Part shown: positions 18,308-26,523 of the stretch, piece by piece
Numbering within the stretch: position 1 is the stretch's first letter
Layout of the letters: the number at the start of each line of letters is the position of its first letter
Source of the DNA: Nostoc edaphicum CCNP1411
GTDB lineage: Bacteria; Cyanobacteriota; Cyanobacteriia; Cyanobacteriales; Nostocaceae
Assembly: GCF_014023275.1 (NCBI RefSeq)
Contig: NZ_CP054698.1
Span: 2,480,001 to 2,544,000 of the forward strand
Length of the DNA: 64,000 nucleotides
Reading direction: 5' to 3'
Program-made: the position numbers and the translations under genes
Notes under the pieces: model-generated
The model's database searches: none
The model's input: the letters and a program-made list of their open reading frames with translations, nothing else
What the model was told of the DNA's origin: nothing

Positions 18308-18329
18308 GTGAGGGGTAAGACCCCTCATG
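18308..18329 (+). promoter_or_regulatory. HetR operator upstream of hetP
   Basis: Inverted repeat GTGAGGGGT-N3-ACCCCTCATG. It matches the HetR-binding site defined upstream of hetP in Anabaena (GTGAGGGGT-N3-ACCCCTCATT) in both arms, differing only in the spacer and last base. It lies about 745 bases before the hetP start, agreeing with the known distant promoter and long leader of hetP. HetR bound here would activate hetP in differentiating cells. Confidence 0.9.
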
Positions 18330-18689
18330 AATTAGCAAAGAGGGACAAAAGTAAAAGTTGCACAAGACACAAGTAAGTATCAGAATACATTCAGTAAATT
18401 TAGCTTATAAATCTGCTAACTTAGTAGATGACATTAACGACAAAAAATAGTATAAATACGAATGACGTTGTTAACGGTCAAAGATAAATAAATTTTCTCC
18501 ACTATCCAAAAAAATATGCGATTTTCCCGGAAAATGCCTAATTCAACAGTAGTAAGAAATACAACCGTTTGAACAGAGAAAATTTATTGAATTAGGAGTT
18601 GAGAAAGTTTAAGAAGATAAAACTACATCTACCAATAATCACACTAAGATTTTGTCCTATCAGTCACACGAGAAGACAAAAGATAAATT

Positions 18690-19046
18690 TTGAACTTTCA
18701 CTTACTAACAAGTAAAAGCTACAGTTTCCTCCATTCATTGGAGGGAATCTGGATAATTAAGACTGAGCAGCCAACAAACTTGATTAAAAACAATCAAGTT
18801 TTTAATCAAAGGTCAGTTCATGGAAAGAATCATCAGCCTGAGTCTTTACCGCTCAAAGCTGCAAGAGTCAATCAGAGCTTGGGAAAGTTATGTATACGTC
18901 TGTTGATTGATGAATTCTCATCTCTTGTCAACATCCAACACAGTCCCATTGCTGATAATTTCCGAGAAGCGATTCAACAGCTGCAAAAGGCTAGTGCAGT
19001 CTGTACACCTCAATTGAAACAGCAACAATCGCAGAACCTGAACTAG
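18690..19046 (+). CDS. Doubtful ORF inside the hetP leader
   Basis: A 118-codon open frame between the HetR operator and hetP, ending 28 bases before hetP. It has no ATG or GTG; only TTG could start it. The second half reads like protein (KLCIRLLIDEFSSLVNI, NFREAIQQLQKASAV) but resembles nothing I know. An overlapping frame at 18820 gives a 28-residue peptide starting MERIISLSLYRSKL. It may be a leader-encoded regulator of hetP translation or chance; the hetP leader is known to be long. Confidence 0.3.
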   Translation: MNFHLLTSKSYSFLHSLEGIWIIKTEQPTNLIKNNQVFNQRSVHGKNHQPESLPLKAARVNQSLGKLCIRLLIDEFSSLVNIQHSPIADNFREAIQQLQKASAVCTPQLKQQQSQNLN

Positions 19047-19074
19047 TTTACTTCATCCCAGATAAATAAAAACT

Positions 19075-19548
19075 ATGATGAATCAAGACATTGCTGGCAT
19101 TAGTAGCAACTTAGATAAGACAGTCAAGGCTCAACAATTTGACAAAGTAGTTGAAGCAATTCTTGCTGGGAAGTATTCCTGGGCATGTGTTTTAATGCTG
19201 AGATTTGGTGGTTATAATCCTCTCCATTACATTCCATATCGCACCTACAATCGATTGCTCAAAGAAAACTCTCAAGCTAACAGAACAAAACAACAGCAAA
19301 GTGAAAATCTAAAAATGCTGAAACACGCTAATGATTCAAGGTCTGATAGTAATGTATCATCAAGCTGCTTAAGCAAAATTAAAGACCTAGCTTATCTGGA
19401 AGTAGTTGGAAAGAAAAAAACAGAAATCCGTGGTGGTAGTTTAGACCAGAGATTGGCACAGCACATTAACGAACATCAATCAAGCAAGTCACCATTAAAA
19501 CCAGAGAATGCTCAAGACATTTCCTTGAAATCTTGTGGATTCAATTAA
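19075..19548 (+). CDS. hetP: HetP heterocyst commitment protein
   Basis: HetP is produced under HetR control and commits a cell to heterocyst formation. The diagnostic core is present at about residues 22-65: [40 protein letters not shown], followed by the basic KEN segment. A Ser/Gln-rich tail follows, containing [20 protein letters not shown]. Length (157 residues) matches PCC 7120 HetP. M1-M2 tandem ATG; either can start. The distant HetR operator at 18308 supports hetP itself rather than one of its paralogs. Upstream lies only a relic of a C39 exporter where hetC is found in Anabaena. Confidence 0.9.
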   Translation: MMNQDIAGISSNLDKTVKAQQFDKVVEAILAGKYSWACVLMLRFGGYNPLHYIPYRTYNRLLKENSQANRTKQQQSENLKMLKHANDSRSDSNVSSSCLSKIKDLAYLEVVGKKKTEIRGGSLDQRLAQHINEHQSSKSPLKPENAQDISLKSCGFN

Positions 19549-20217
19549 AAAATATTTTGAATCACTAGATTCTGCCCTAGAGGTGATTAAGTCTCTGAGA
19601 ACCTGCTGTGCTAATTTAAAATTTATAGCATGGCAGGTTTTCTATAGCACTGATGAATTTGATAATTCTTTGCAAAAATCTGCCAAAATGGCAAATATAT
19701 ACTGACAGTATTGGTAAACTAATAACAACTACAACTTAAACCAACATAGAGGTGATTGGCAAGCAAGTTAATTTTAAAAAATAAAATCAATGATTAGTTC
19801 TGACTATGAAATAAATCAAACTGATTACAAAAGTAGTCAGCGTTTCATGGAGTAAATAACTCCTAAACCAAGACTGATGATCTAACCGTTGCTACTGGTG
19901 GTTCTATTTTTGAGGAAGTTTGAGCAAAGAGAATTTGGGGAGGTGGATTCCCCCAATCCAAATTTTATACAGCTTTAACCGACTGCAGACGGTGCAAGTG
20001 ATGCTTATAAAACTCCCTATCCTGTGCTTGATGTTGCTTTAGTTAATAAAGCAAACGCTTAACATCAATACCAGGAACAGAAATAGAAAAGTTACGGTGA
20101 AATCGCTTTATTGACTGGTAGAACTAATAGCTCATACGCTTCTCTTTTAACTATTGTAATCCTAGTCCTCCCAACCTGGATTAACTCTGGTTTCTAAACT
20201 TTCAATTTATATAGTAA
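19549..20217. other. Non-coding stretch between hetP and rpe
   Basis: No full gene is visible. Two short protein-like scraps occur: LTVATGGSIFEEV at about 19882-19920, which resembles the end of a double-glycine leader, and DGASDAYKTPYPVLDVALV at about 19988-20044, without any start codon. These could be relics of a secreted peptide gene, or chance. Confidence 0.35.
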
Positions 20218-20257
20218 CTACTGGAGGTTCAAAACTTGAATAGCTTCCAGTTTTTTT
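20218..20257 (+). terminator. Intrinsic terminator, plus strand
   Basis: Stem ACTGGA / TTCCAGT around an AT-rich loop followed by seven T residues (TTTTTTTA). It would end any transcript reading from hetP. Confidence 0.6.
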
Positions 20258-20266
20258 ATTTACACA

Positions 20267-20301
20267 TAAAAAAGGTGAGCAATTTGCCCACCTTTTTTTG
20301 T
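20267..20301. terminator. Terminator of rpe (bidirectional)
   Basis: Stem AAAAAAGGTG-GCA / TGC-CACCTTTTTTT with a short loop. The A run becomes a U run on the minus strand, placing it just after the rpe stop; it also works for the plus strand. Confidence 0.75.
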
Positions 20302-20326
20302 GGAGAATAGTTAATCCAAAAATGGA

Positions 20327-21034
20327 TTAAACCTTAGCTAATTCTGGGCTAGGACGCTTGCTGTTGCGAATTGCTGTAATGGCTTCAGCATAATCCTTAG
20401 CGTTAAATACAGCGGAACCTGCGACAACTGCATTGGCTCCCGCTTCCAAAACTTGCCAGGTATTGTTTGCCTTCAGTCCTCCATCCACTTCAATCCAAGG
20501 GTCAAGACCGCGTTCGTCACACATTTGGCGAAGCTTGCGGATTTTGGGTAACACACCAGGGATAAAGCTTTGACCACCAAAACCAGGGTTGACGCTCATA
20601 ATCAGTACTAAATCGCACAATTCTAGAACGTATTCAATTAGCTCTAGAGGGGTACCAGGATTCAGTACAACTCCAGCTTTCTTACCAAGCTCTTTAATTT
20701 GCCCCAAGGTGCGGTGTAGGTGTGGGGAAGCGTTATGCTCTGCATGTACGGAGATAATATCCGCACCTGCCTTAGCAAATCCCTCTACATACTTTTCTGG
20801 TTCCACAATCATCAAGTGGACATCCAGTGGCTTGGTGGTAACCGGACGAATCGCCTCCACAACCAGAGGGCCTATCGTAATATTAGGTACAAAACGACCG
20901 TCCATTACATCAACATGAATCCAATCTGCTCCAGCCGCGTCTATGGCGCGAATTTCATCACCCAGACGACTAAAATCGGCTGATAGGATAGATGGAGCAA
21001 TTACAATGGGCTTTTGAGATAGGTTTTGGGTCAT
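20327..21034 (-). CDS. rpe: Ribulose-phosphate 3-epimerase
   Basis: Interconverts ribulose 5-phosphate and xylulose 5-phosphate in the Calvin cycle and pentose phosphate pathway, cytosolic. TIM-barrel motifs: [17 protein letters not shown], the metal site [18 protein letters not shown] (His and Asp), [41 protein letters not shown], and the phosphate loop [10 protein letters not shown] with [16 protein letters not shown] 21034 gives the usual 235 residues; the frame continues to 21091 but that part has no family match. Monocistronic, with a terminator just downstream. Confidence 0.97.
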   Translation of the reverse strand: MTQNLSQKPIVIAPSILSADFSRLGDEIRAIDAAGADWIHVDVMDGRFVPNITIGPLVVEAIRPVTTKPLDVHLMIVEPEKYVEGFAKAGADIISVHAEHNASPHLHRTLGQIKELGKKAGVVLNPGTPLELIEYVLELCDLVLIMSVNPGFGGQSFIPGVLPKIRKLRQMCDERGLDPWIEVDGGLKANNTWQVLEAGANAVVAGSAVFNAKDYAEAITAIRNSKRPSPELAKV

Positions 21035-21104
21035 GGCTAGTGGGTTTTTAAGCGTCCTCGTCTGTACGCATTGTAACAAAACATTGAGCAAGACTCATAA
21101 TTTT

Positions 21105-21184
21105 GGATTTTAGATTTTAGATTTTTCCTTCAATCCAAAATCCAAAATTCAAAATCTAAAATTGAATGACTAATAACTAATGAC
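21105..21184. repeat. Short tandem repeats (ATCCAAAAT / TAGATTTT; TGACTAA)
   Basis: Repeats of TTTTAGAT and its complement family ATCCAAAAT form a loose inverted arrangement, followed by three copies of AATGACTAA running into the protease start. The same family occurs at 51377-51435 and inside the RND gene near 780-815. Confidence 0.7.
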
Positions 21185-21186
21185 TA

Positions 21187-22782
21187 ATGACTAAAAAACT
21201 AACCTGGATAATTTTGGGATTAAGTGCTTCTTGTTTGAGTGTGCCGGTAATTGCTTCAGCTTTAGAATCTGCACTGGGAACTAACGGCATTGATGCTCTG
21301 AAGCTACACCAACCTCCTTATAATTTAATTGGTCGTAAGATTGCTATTGGTCAAGTAGAAATTGGCCGACCGGGAATGTTTGGGTGGGATAAGGCGGTGT
21401 CTAAGAATCGTGCTATATCATTAGCGGCGGTATTCTTACGCAATGGGCCAGCTAAGTCTAATAGCGGTGTTGACCCTCACGCCTACAATGTTGCTGGTGT
21501 CATGGTGAGTCAAGACAAAGCTTTGCCGGGAGTTGCTCCGGGAGCGCGGCTGTATTCATCGGCGGTGGGTTCCACTAAAAATATGGGTCAACCAGAAGAG
21601 TGCTTATCGGCCCAGCACATAGCGCTACAAAATAGTGGTGATGTCCGTGCCATTAACTTTAGCTTTGGTGAACCTCTGAGCCGCGATCCTAGACCGGAGG
21701 CTACTTTAGACGGCAATGCTTTACTAACTTTATGTGTTGACTGGTCTAGTCGCGTTCACGATGTTTTGTATGCGATCGCAGGCAACCAAGGTAAGGGCGG
21801 TATTCCCATCCCTACAGATAATTTTAACGGAATGAACGTGGCTTTTTCATCCCGCCGAGGGGGAGTTTTTAACAAAGTAGACGTGGCTAATCTGGCGGGT
21901 GCTAACCAAGGAGTGAGTGGAAGGCTAGCTGGAAAGGAATTTAATATTGATGGGCGTCGCGCTATCAGTTTAGTTGCTCCTGGAAATAACCTACCTTTGC
22001 TCAATCCAGATGGCAAATTGAACAAAGTGACAGGTACGAGTTTTGCAGCGCCTCAAGTTACGGCTACTGTTGCTGTGTTGCAAGAACTTGCTGACCGACA
22101 GATGCGGACAAAACAACGCAACTGGAGCATTGATGCTCGGCGTCATCAAGTCATGAAAGCTGTATTACTGAATTCAGCAGACAAAATTTTAGATAGCGGT
22201 GATGGCTTGCGCTTGGGAATGACTCGGACACTAATTGATAAACAAAATCAAAGCTGGCTAGATTCTGATGCTTACAAAGATTCAAAGATTCCCTTAGATG
22301 CCCAAATGGGAGCAGGTCATTTAAATGTATCTCGCGCTTATCAGCAATTTAGTGCTGGTAAATGGCAAGCATCAGGTGCGGTGCCGGCTATTGGTTGGGA
22401 TTATCGCACAGTCGATGTTGGCGCTTCTGTGGATTATATATTAGCAAAACCGTTAAAGCAGGGGAGCTTTGTTGCTGTGACCCTGAGTTGGGATCGATTG
22501 GTGGAACTCAACGATAAAAATAAAAACCAGCAATATGATGTGGGCGAAAATTTTCGCGATCGCGGTTTGAACAATCTCGATCTTTATCTGGTAAAATCTG
22601 ATGCTCCAAATTCAGATGCTGGTGCTGTTTGCTCCTCAATCAGCCAAATCGATAGTGTAGAACATATTTTCTGCCCAGTTGCGGCTACTGGCAATTACAA
22701 AATCCGCGTCCAGTTTCGTCAAAAGCTCAATGAAGCGACTCAACCCTATAGTTTAGCTTGGTGGAGTGTACCTATCAATTGA
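21187..22782 (+). CDS. Exported subtilisin-like (S8) serine peptidase
   Basis: A 531-residue secreted subtilase with N-terminal signal (TKKLTWIILGLSASCLSVPV, then ASA). The catalytic Ser is in GTSFAAPQV, the oxyanion Asn in YAIAGNQG, and the His region reads PHAYNVAGVMVS in place of HGTHVAG. The position of the catalytic Asp reads IGQVEIGRPG, so a Glu seems to replace Asp; whether this branch is active with Glu is not known to me. The C-terminal part (about 380-531) is a beta-rich domain with acidic NDKNKNQQYDVGENF, which looks Ca-binding. The next gene on the same strand encodes a serpin, a possible inhibitor partner. Confidence 0.85.
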   Translation: MTKKLTWIILGLSASCLSVPVIASALESALGTNGIDALKLHQPPYNLIGRKIAIGQVEIGRPGMFGWDKAVSKNRAISLAAVFLRNGPAKSNSGVDPHAYNVAGVMVSQDKALPGVAPGARLYSSAVGSTKNMGQPEECLSAQHIALQNSGDVRAINFSFGEPLSRDPRPEATLDGNALLTLCVDWSSRVHDVLYAIAGNQGKGGIPIPTDNFNGMNVAFSSRRGGVFNKVDVANLAGANQGVSGRLAGKEFNIDGRRAISLVAPGNNLPLLNPDGKLNKVTGTSFAAPQVTATVAVLQELADRQMRTKQRNWSIDARRHQVMKAVLLNSADKILDSGDGLRLGMTRTLIDKQNQSWLDSDAYKDSKIPLDAQMGAGHLNVSRAYQQFSAGKWQASGAVPAIGWDYRTVDVGASVDYILAKPLKQGSFVAVTLSWDRLVELNDKNKNQQYDVGENFRDRGLNNLDLYLVKSDAPNSDAGAVCSSISQIDSVEHIFCPVAATGNYKIRVQFRQKLNEATQPYSLAWWSVPIN

Positions 22783-22784
22783 AA

Positions 22785-22810
22785 TAGGGACGCACAGCCG
22801 TGCGTCCCTA
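22785..22810. terminator. Strong hairpin after the peptidase gene
   Basis: Perfect 11-base stem TAGGGACGCAC / GTGCGTCCCTA with a 4-base loop. This palindrome is a common dispersed element in Nostoc-type genomes and lacks a T run, so its termination role is uncertain. The rest of the gap to 23152 shows no gene or clear signal. Confidence 0.5.
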
Positions 22811-23152
22811 CGAAAATTGTGTATTTCATACCATTGAGAAACGTTTATTCTATCTATCAGAATCCAACACAAGTGGTTATTTTGTGATTACGTAGCTTAC
22901 AATACGTTTGTGTCTAAAATAGAAAAACTCCTAGAAATCAAAGTTTTTCATAACTCGTCTGCATAGCCGCCTCAATTAGGAATTAGCAACTCTCAGAAGT
23001 TGTGTTTAATTGCTCTCAATCACTAACTTGTTGTTACAGAAACTGTAACAGCCGATTTTTCTATTAGAGCAAATGCAATAGTTAATCATTGACACAGTAT
23101 CTGCGTCAACTCTAAGCACAGAACGGGAATCTTTGGCAAGTGAGGTAGCAGA

Positions 23153-24484
23153 ATGAATCGGCAGAAGTTTAGTGATGCAAAAGAAAATTTCCTGCAAAGA
23201 CGTTACGGTGTTAGTCTGGGCAGACGTTATGCTTTGGCAGCTGCAAGTGTTGTTCTATTCAGTGTATTAGGGTGTTCTCAAGTCGAGAGTAATAAAAGTG
23301 CCCTTGCCCAATCTAGTTTACCTCAGCCAGAAAATCCATTGCAAAAAAAAACAGTCAATACGGATACAAAAATCGTTGAGTCTAGCAATAAGTTTGGCTT
23401 CAAACTGTTTTCAGAAGTTCTGAAAAATGATCAAGGTGAGAATAATGTTTTTATCTCACCTTCGAGTGTCGCGATCGCTCTTGCTATGACCTACAACGGT
23501 GCTAGTGGCTCGACTCAACAAGCAATGGCAAAAACTCTGGAATTACAGGGGATAAATCTACCAGCAATCAACTCTTCTTACGCGGCGGCATTAAAGCAGC
23601 TTTTAGACAATTCGGATGCGAAAGTGCAACTGAATATCGCTAACTCACTTTGGGCAAATCAAGATGTTAGCTTTGCGCCAGACTTCCTTAAAAGAACCCA
23701 GGATTTCTATCAAGCTAAAGTCAGCAATTTAAACTTTAAAGATGCCGCCGCATCTAGTACTATCAATAATTGGGTAAAAGAAAATACTAATGGCAAAATT
23801 AATAAAATAGTTGAAAAAATTGAACCAAACCAAGTTTTATTTCTGATTAATGCCATATATTTTAAAGGTAATTGGAGTAACGAGTTTGACCAAGCACAAA
23901 CTGCTCAACACCCTTTTTACATCACATCTAGCAGGCAAAAACAACACCCAATGATGTCACAGAAGGGTGACTATAGATACTATGAAAGCGAACAATTTCA
24001 GGCTGTTAGTTTACCTTACGGTCAAGATGGTAAAGTCAGTTTTTACATTTTCCTACCCAAAGAAAACTCTAACCTCAAAACTTTCTATCAAAACTTGAAT
24101 GTTGAGAACTGGGAAAAATGGATGACTCAGTTCAACAAACAAGAAGGATTTATTCGCTTACCCCGCTTCAAAACAGATTATGACGTTACACTCAATGATG
24201 CCTTGAAAACTTTAGGCATGGAAGAGGCTTTCAGTAACAAAGCCAATTTTTCTGGCATGGGTAAAAATTTTGCCATTAGCCAAGTTAAACATAAAACTTT
24301 TGTCGAAGTGAACGAAGAAGGAACCGAAGCGGCTGCGGCTACTTCAGTGGGAATAGTAGCAACATCTTTGAGAGATGAGCCAGAACCATTCCGAATGATT
24401 GTTGACCGTCCCTTCTTCTGTGCGATTAGGGATAATCAGACGGGAAGTATTTTGTTTATGGGTTCCATCATCGAGCCGCAGTGA
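23153..24484 (+). CDS. Lipoprotein serpin (serine protease inhibitor)
   Basis: Serpin of 443 residues that would trap a serine protease by loop insertion. Serpin landmarks: NVFISPSSVAIALAMTYNGA, FLINAIYFKGNW, the hinge EEGTEAAAATSVGIVAT starting at residue 388 with small residues as in inhibitory serpins, and the signature FRMIVDRPFFCAIRDN. Counting 17 residues from hinge Glu388 places the scissile bond near Thr404-Ser405. The N terminus has a basic stretch (RRYGVSLGRRY), a hydrophobic run and the lipobox SVLGC, so it is probably a membrane-anchored lipoprotein outside the cytoplasm. The subtilase gene just upstream is a candidate target. Confidence 0.93.
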   Translation: MNRQKFSDAKENFLQRRYGVSLGRRYALAAASVVLFSVLGCSQVESNKSALAQSSLPQPENPLQKKTVNTDTKIVESSNKFGFKLFSEVLKNDQGENNVFISPSSVAIALAMTYNGASGSTQQAMAKTLELQGINLPAINSSYAAALKQLLDNSDAKVQLNIANSLWANQDVSFAPDFLKRTQDFYQAKVSNLNFKDAAASSTINNWVKENTNGKINKIVEKIEPNQVLFLINAIYFKGNWSNEFDQAQTAQHPFYITSSRQKQHPMMSQKGDYRYYESEQFQAVSLPYGQDGKVSFYIFLPKENSNLKTFYQNLNVENWEKWMTQFNKQEGFIRLPRFKTDYDVTLNDALKTLGMEEAFSNKANFSGMGKNFAISQVKHKTFVEVNEEGTEAAAATSVGIVATSLRDEPEPFRMIVDRPFFCAIRDNQTGSILFMGSIIEPQ

Positions 24485-24506
24485 GAAAATCTCCTGCCTC
24501 CTTCAA

Positions 24507-25664
24507 TTAGGGTAATGTCGCTTCAGAAATGCTTAGAGTGTTTTTACCGTCAGCTTTCGGGGATTCATTTGCGGTAAGGGATGCAGCTGTAGCGGTGTCG
24601 TTTGTCTCGCTACCAAGACGCAAGGCGCTTAAAGCAGTCTTAATGACTACAGCGGTGGGTACTGCCACAATTACACCCAACAGTCCACCAATTCTTGCCC
24701 CTGTCAAGACCGAAATTAAAATCCAAACTGGATTTAAACCTGTAAAGCTGCCTAAAATTCGGGGGGCGATTAAGTTTTCAAGAATTTGCTGTATGATTAC
24801 TGCTGCTATCAACACTCTCACACCCATTGAGAAATCTTGTAACGCTACCAATAGTGTAGTCAGAGCGATGCCCACAGAACCGCCAAAGGGGACAAGAGCC
24901 ATGAGTCCAATGGTTAGTCCGAATAGCAGCCCAAATGGCACTTTCAGCCACAAAAAGGTAGGAATTAGGGCTGAGGCCATACAGGTAGATAAAATCAACT
25001 GGGTGATGAAGAAATTTTGGAAGCTGAGGCGGACTGTTTGAGAGAAAGGATCGCGAAATTTATTCGGTAGCCATTCGACTAAGCTTTGCCAAAGTTCACC
25101 GCCATGTTGTAAAAGATAGAAGGTCAGAACCATCGTTAAGAGAATATCTAGCAGACTAGTAACTGTGAGTACAGCCAGATTTAAAACTTGTCCAGCGATC
25201 GCTTGCAATTGTCCTTTGACGCGATCGTTGATTTGCACAACCAAAGCATCAAGGTTAATCGGTAAGCCAAAAGTCTCAGCTTTTTCGTTTAATATCATTA
25301 ACTGAGAGCGTCCAGAGTCAATTAACTCTGGCAAACGAGCCACCAGTTGTTGAGCTTGGGTAAGGGCCAGAGGAAAAAGTGTCACACCCAACGCCAATAA
25401 AATCGATAAAGCCAAGAGAAATACTAGGATAGCGACTTGCTCTCGCCTTGCACCATGATGCTCCATCCAACTCACGGGGTAGTTGAGCAGAAATGCTAGC
25501 ACTGAGGCTCCAACTAAAATCACTATGAGAGAATGAAAATAATTAAAAAATACCGAAAGTGCCCAACCATTGAGAACTAGCAGCGGAACGAATAGCGCGA
25601 TCGCCCCGATTCGCGCTATGGGAGTGAATGTTTGCCACCAGTCGAGTAGCTTGCGTGTCTGCAT
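24507..25664 (-). CDS. AI-2E family transporter (PerM-like)
   Basis: Membrane protein of 385 residues of the AI-2 exporter superfamily. Pattern: two N-terminal helix pairs, a cytoplasmic or periplasmic helical region with LPELIDSGRSQLMILNEKAE, then a membrane cluster with the family motifs GLLFGLTIGLMALVPFGGSVG and NLIAPRILGSFTGLNPVWIL. Members act as exporters of small molecules or as Na+(Li+)/H+ antiporters; the substrate here is unknown. The Ser/Thr-rich C-terminal tail (about 350-385) has no motif. Divergent from the small membrane-protein gene that follows. Confidence 0.9.
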   Translation of the reverse strand: MQTRKLLDWWQTFTPIARIGAIALFVPLLVLNGWALSVFFNYFHSLIVILVGASVLAFLLNYPVSWMEHHGARREQVAILVFLLALSILLALGVTLFPLALTQAQQLVARLPELIDSGRSQLMILNEKAETFGLPINLDALVVQINDRVKGQLQAIAGQVLNLAVLTVTSLLDILLTMVLTFYLLQHGGELWQSLVEWLPNKFRDPFSQTVRLSFQNFFITQLILSTCMASALIPTFLWLKVPFGLLFGLTIGLMALVPFGGSVGIALTTLLVALQDFSMGVRVLIAAVIIQQILENLIAPRILGSFTGLNPVWILISVLTGARIGGLLGVIVAVPTAVVIKTALSALRLGSETNDTATAASLTANESPKADGKNTLSISEATLP

Positions 25665-25773
25665 TTTGAGCTGATTGCGGAATAGAACTAAGTTAAATCT
25701 TTCTTTACAGCTTATTATCTCTAAATATATGAGTCTTATTCATCCTTCTAGTTTAGGAGTTAGACTAACCCCA

Positions 25774-26238
25774 ATGAATAATTTTGAGCCGAAAGAGAAT
25801 GGGGAGTGGGGAGCAGGGGAGCAGAGGAGCAGGGGAGCAGAGGAGCAGGGAGAGAATAATAATGCCCAATGCCCTATGCCCAATGCCCCATGCCCTATGC
25901 CCAAAACACAATTACTTTTATATTTGGTTCCGATTATTGGCTTTTTCCCATCCTTGTGGACACTCTATCGGGGCCAGGGTAGTCGGGAACAAGTTGCTAT
26001 TAGTCGTCTGTCTATTACTTTGGCACTTACTTGGCTGTTAGGATATCTATTATTAACTACCGGAACAGCAACTTCAGATTTTTTTCCGCTACGTCTATTT
26101 ATCCTGAATAGTTTTCTCACATCTGGTTATTTTTTAGTAAGTGTCTGGTTGATTTTGCGCCTGATGCAAGGCAAATCTGGTCGTTTACCAGGGTTTAGTA
26201 ATTTAGCAGAACGAGTGTTTGGCAAGTATTTATCTTAA
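25774..26238 (+). CDS. Small membrane protein with repeat-derived N-terminal insert
   Basis: About 154 residues from ATG 25774 (the frame is open from a TTG at 25675 and another ATG at 25729). Two or three membrane helices: LLLYLVPIIGFFPSLWTLY, LALTWLLGYLLLTTG and FLVSVWLILRLMQG. Residues about 8-45 come from dispersed heptamer repeats (gagcaggg and caatgccc types) that were incorporated in frame, giving EWGAGEQRSRGAEEQ and CPMPNAPCPMP. The conserved part probably begins at KTQLLLYLVP. Function unknown. Confidence 0.7.
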   Translation: MNNFEPKENGEWGAGEQRSRGAEEQGENNNAQCPMPNAPCPMPKTQLLLYLVPIIGFFPSLWTLYRGQGSREQVAISRLSITLALTWLLGYLLLTTGTATSDFFPLRLFILNSFLTSGYFLVSVWLILRLMQGKSGRLPGFSNLAERVFGKYLS

Positions 26239-26523
26239 TTTTTTAGAGTGATAATTTGTCAGTATTTTTACGTATTTCTAAAAATTTACGATTGATTTAT
26301 CCATATATCTAGTCAAATCCAGTTTATTATTGCCATACTTCAATAAAACATCTCTAGATTGGCCCAAAATAAAGAAAAATGTTGCTATAAGTGTTGTGGT
26401 TGACACTACATTAAAAAAGTTAGCACTGATAATTAAGAGTTAGTTATTATGGGTTGATTTGTTTGGATGTTTTTAGTCTGCAAATTTACCGAATTTGATT
26501 AGTGAGTAAGTGTGAGGAAGTCT

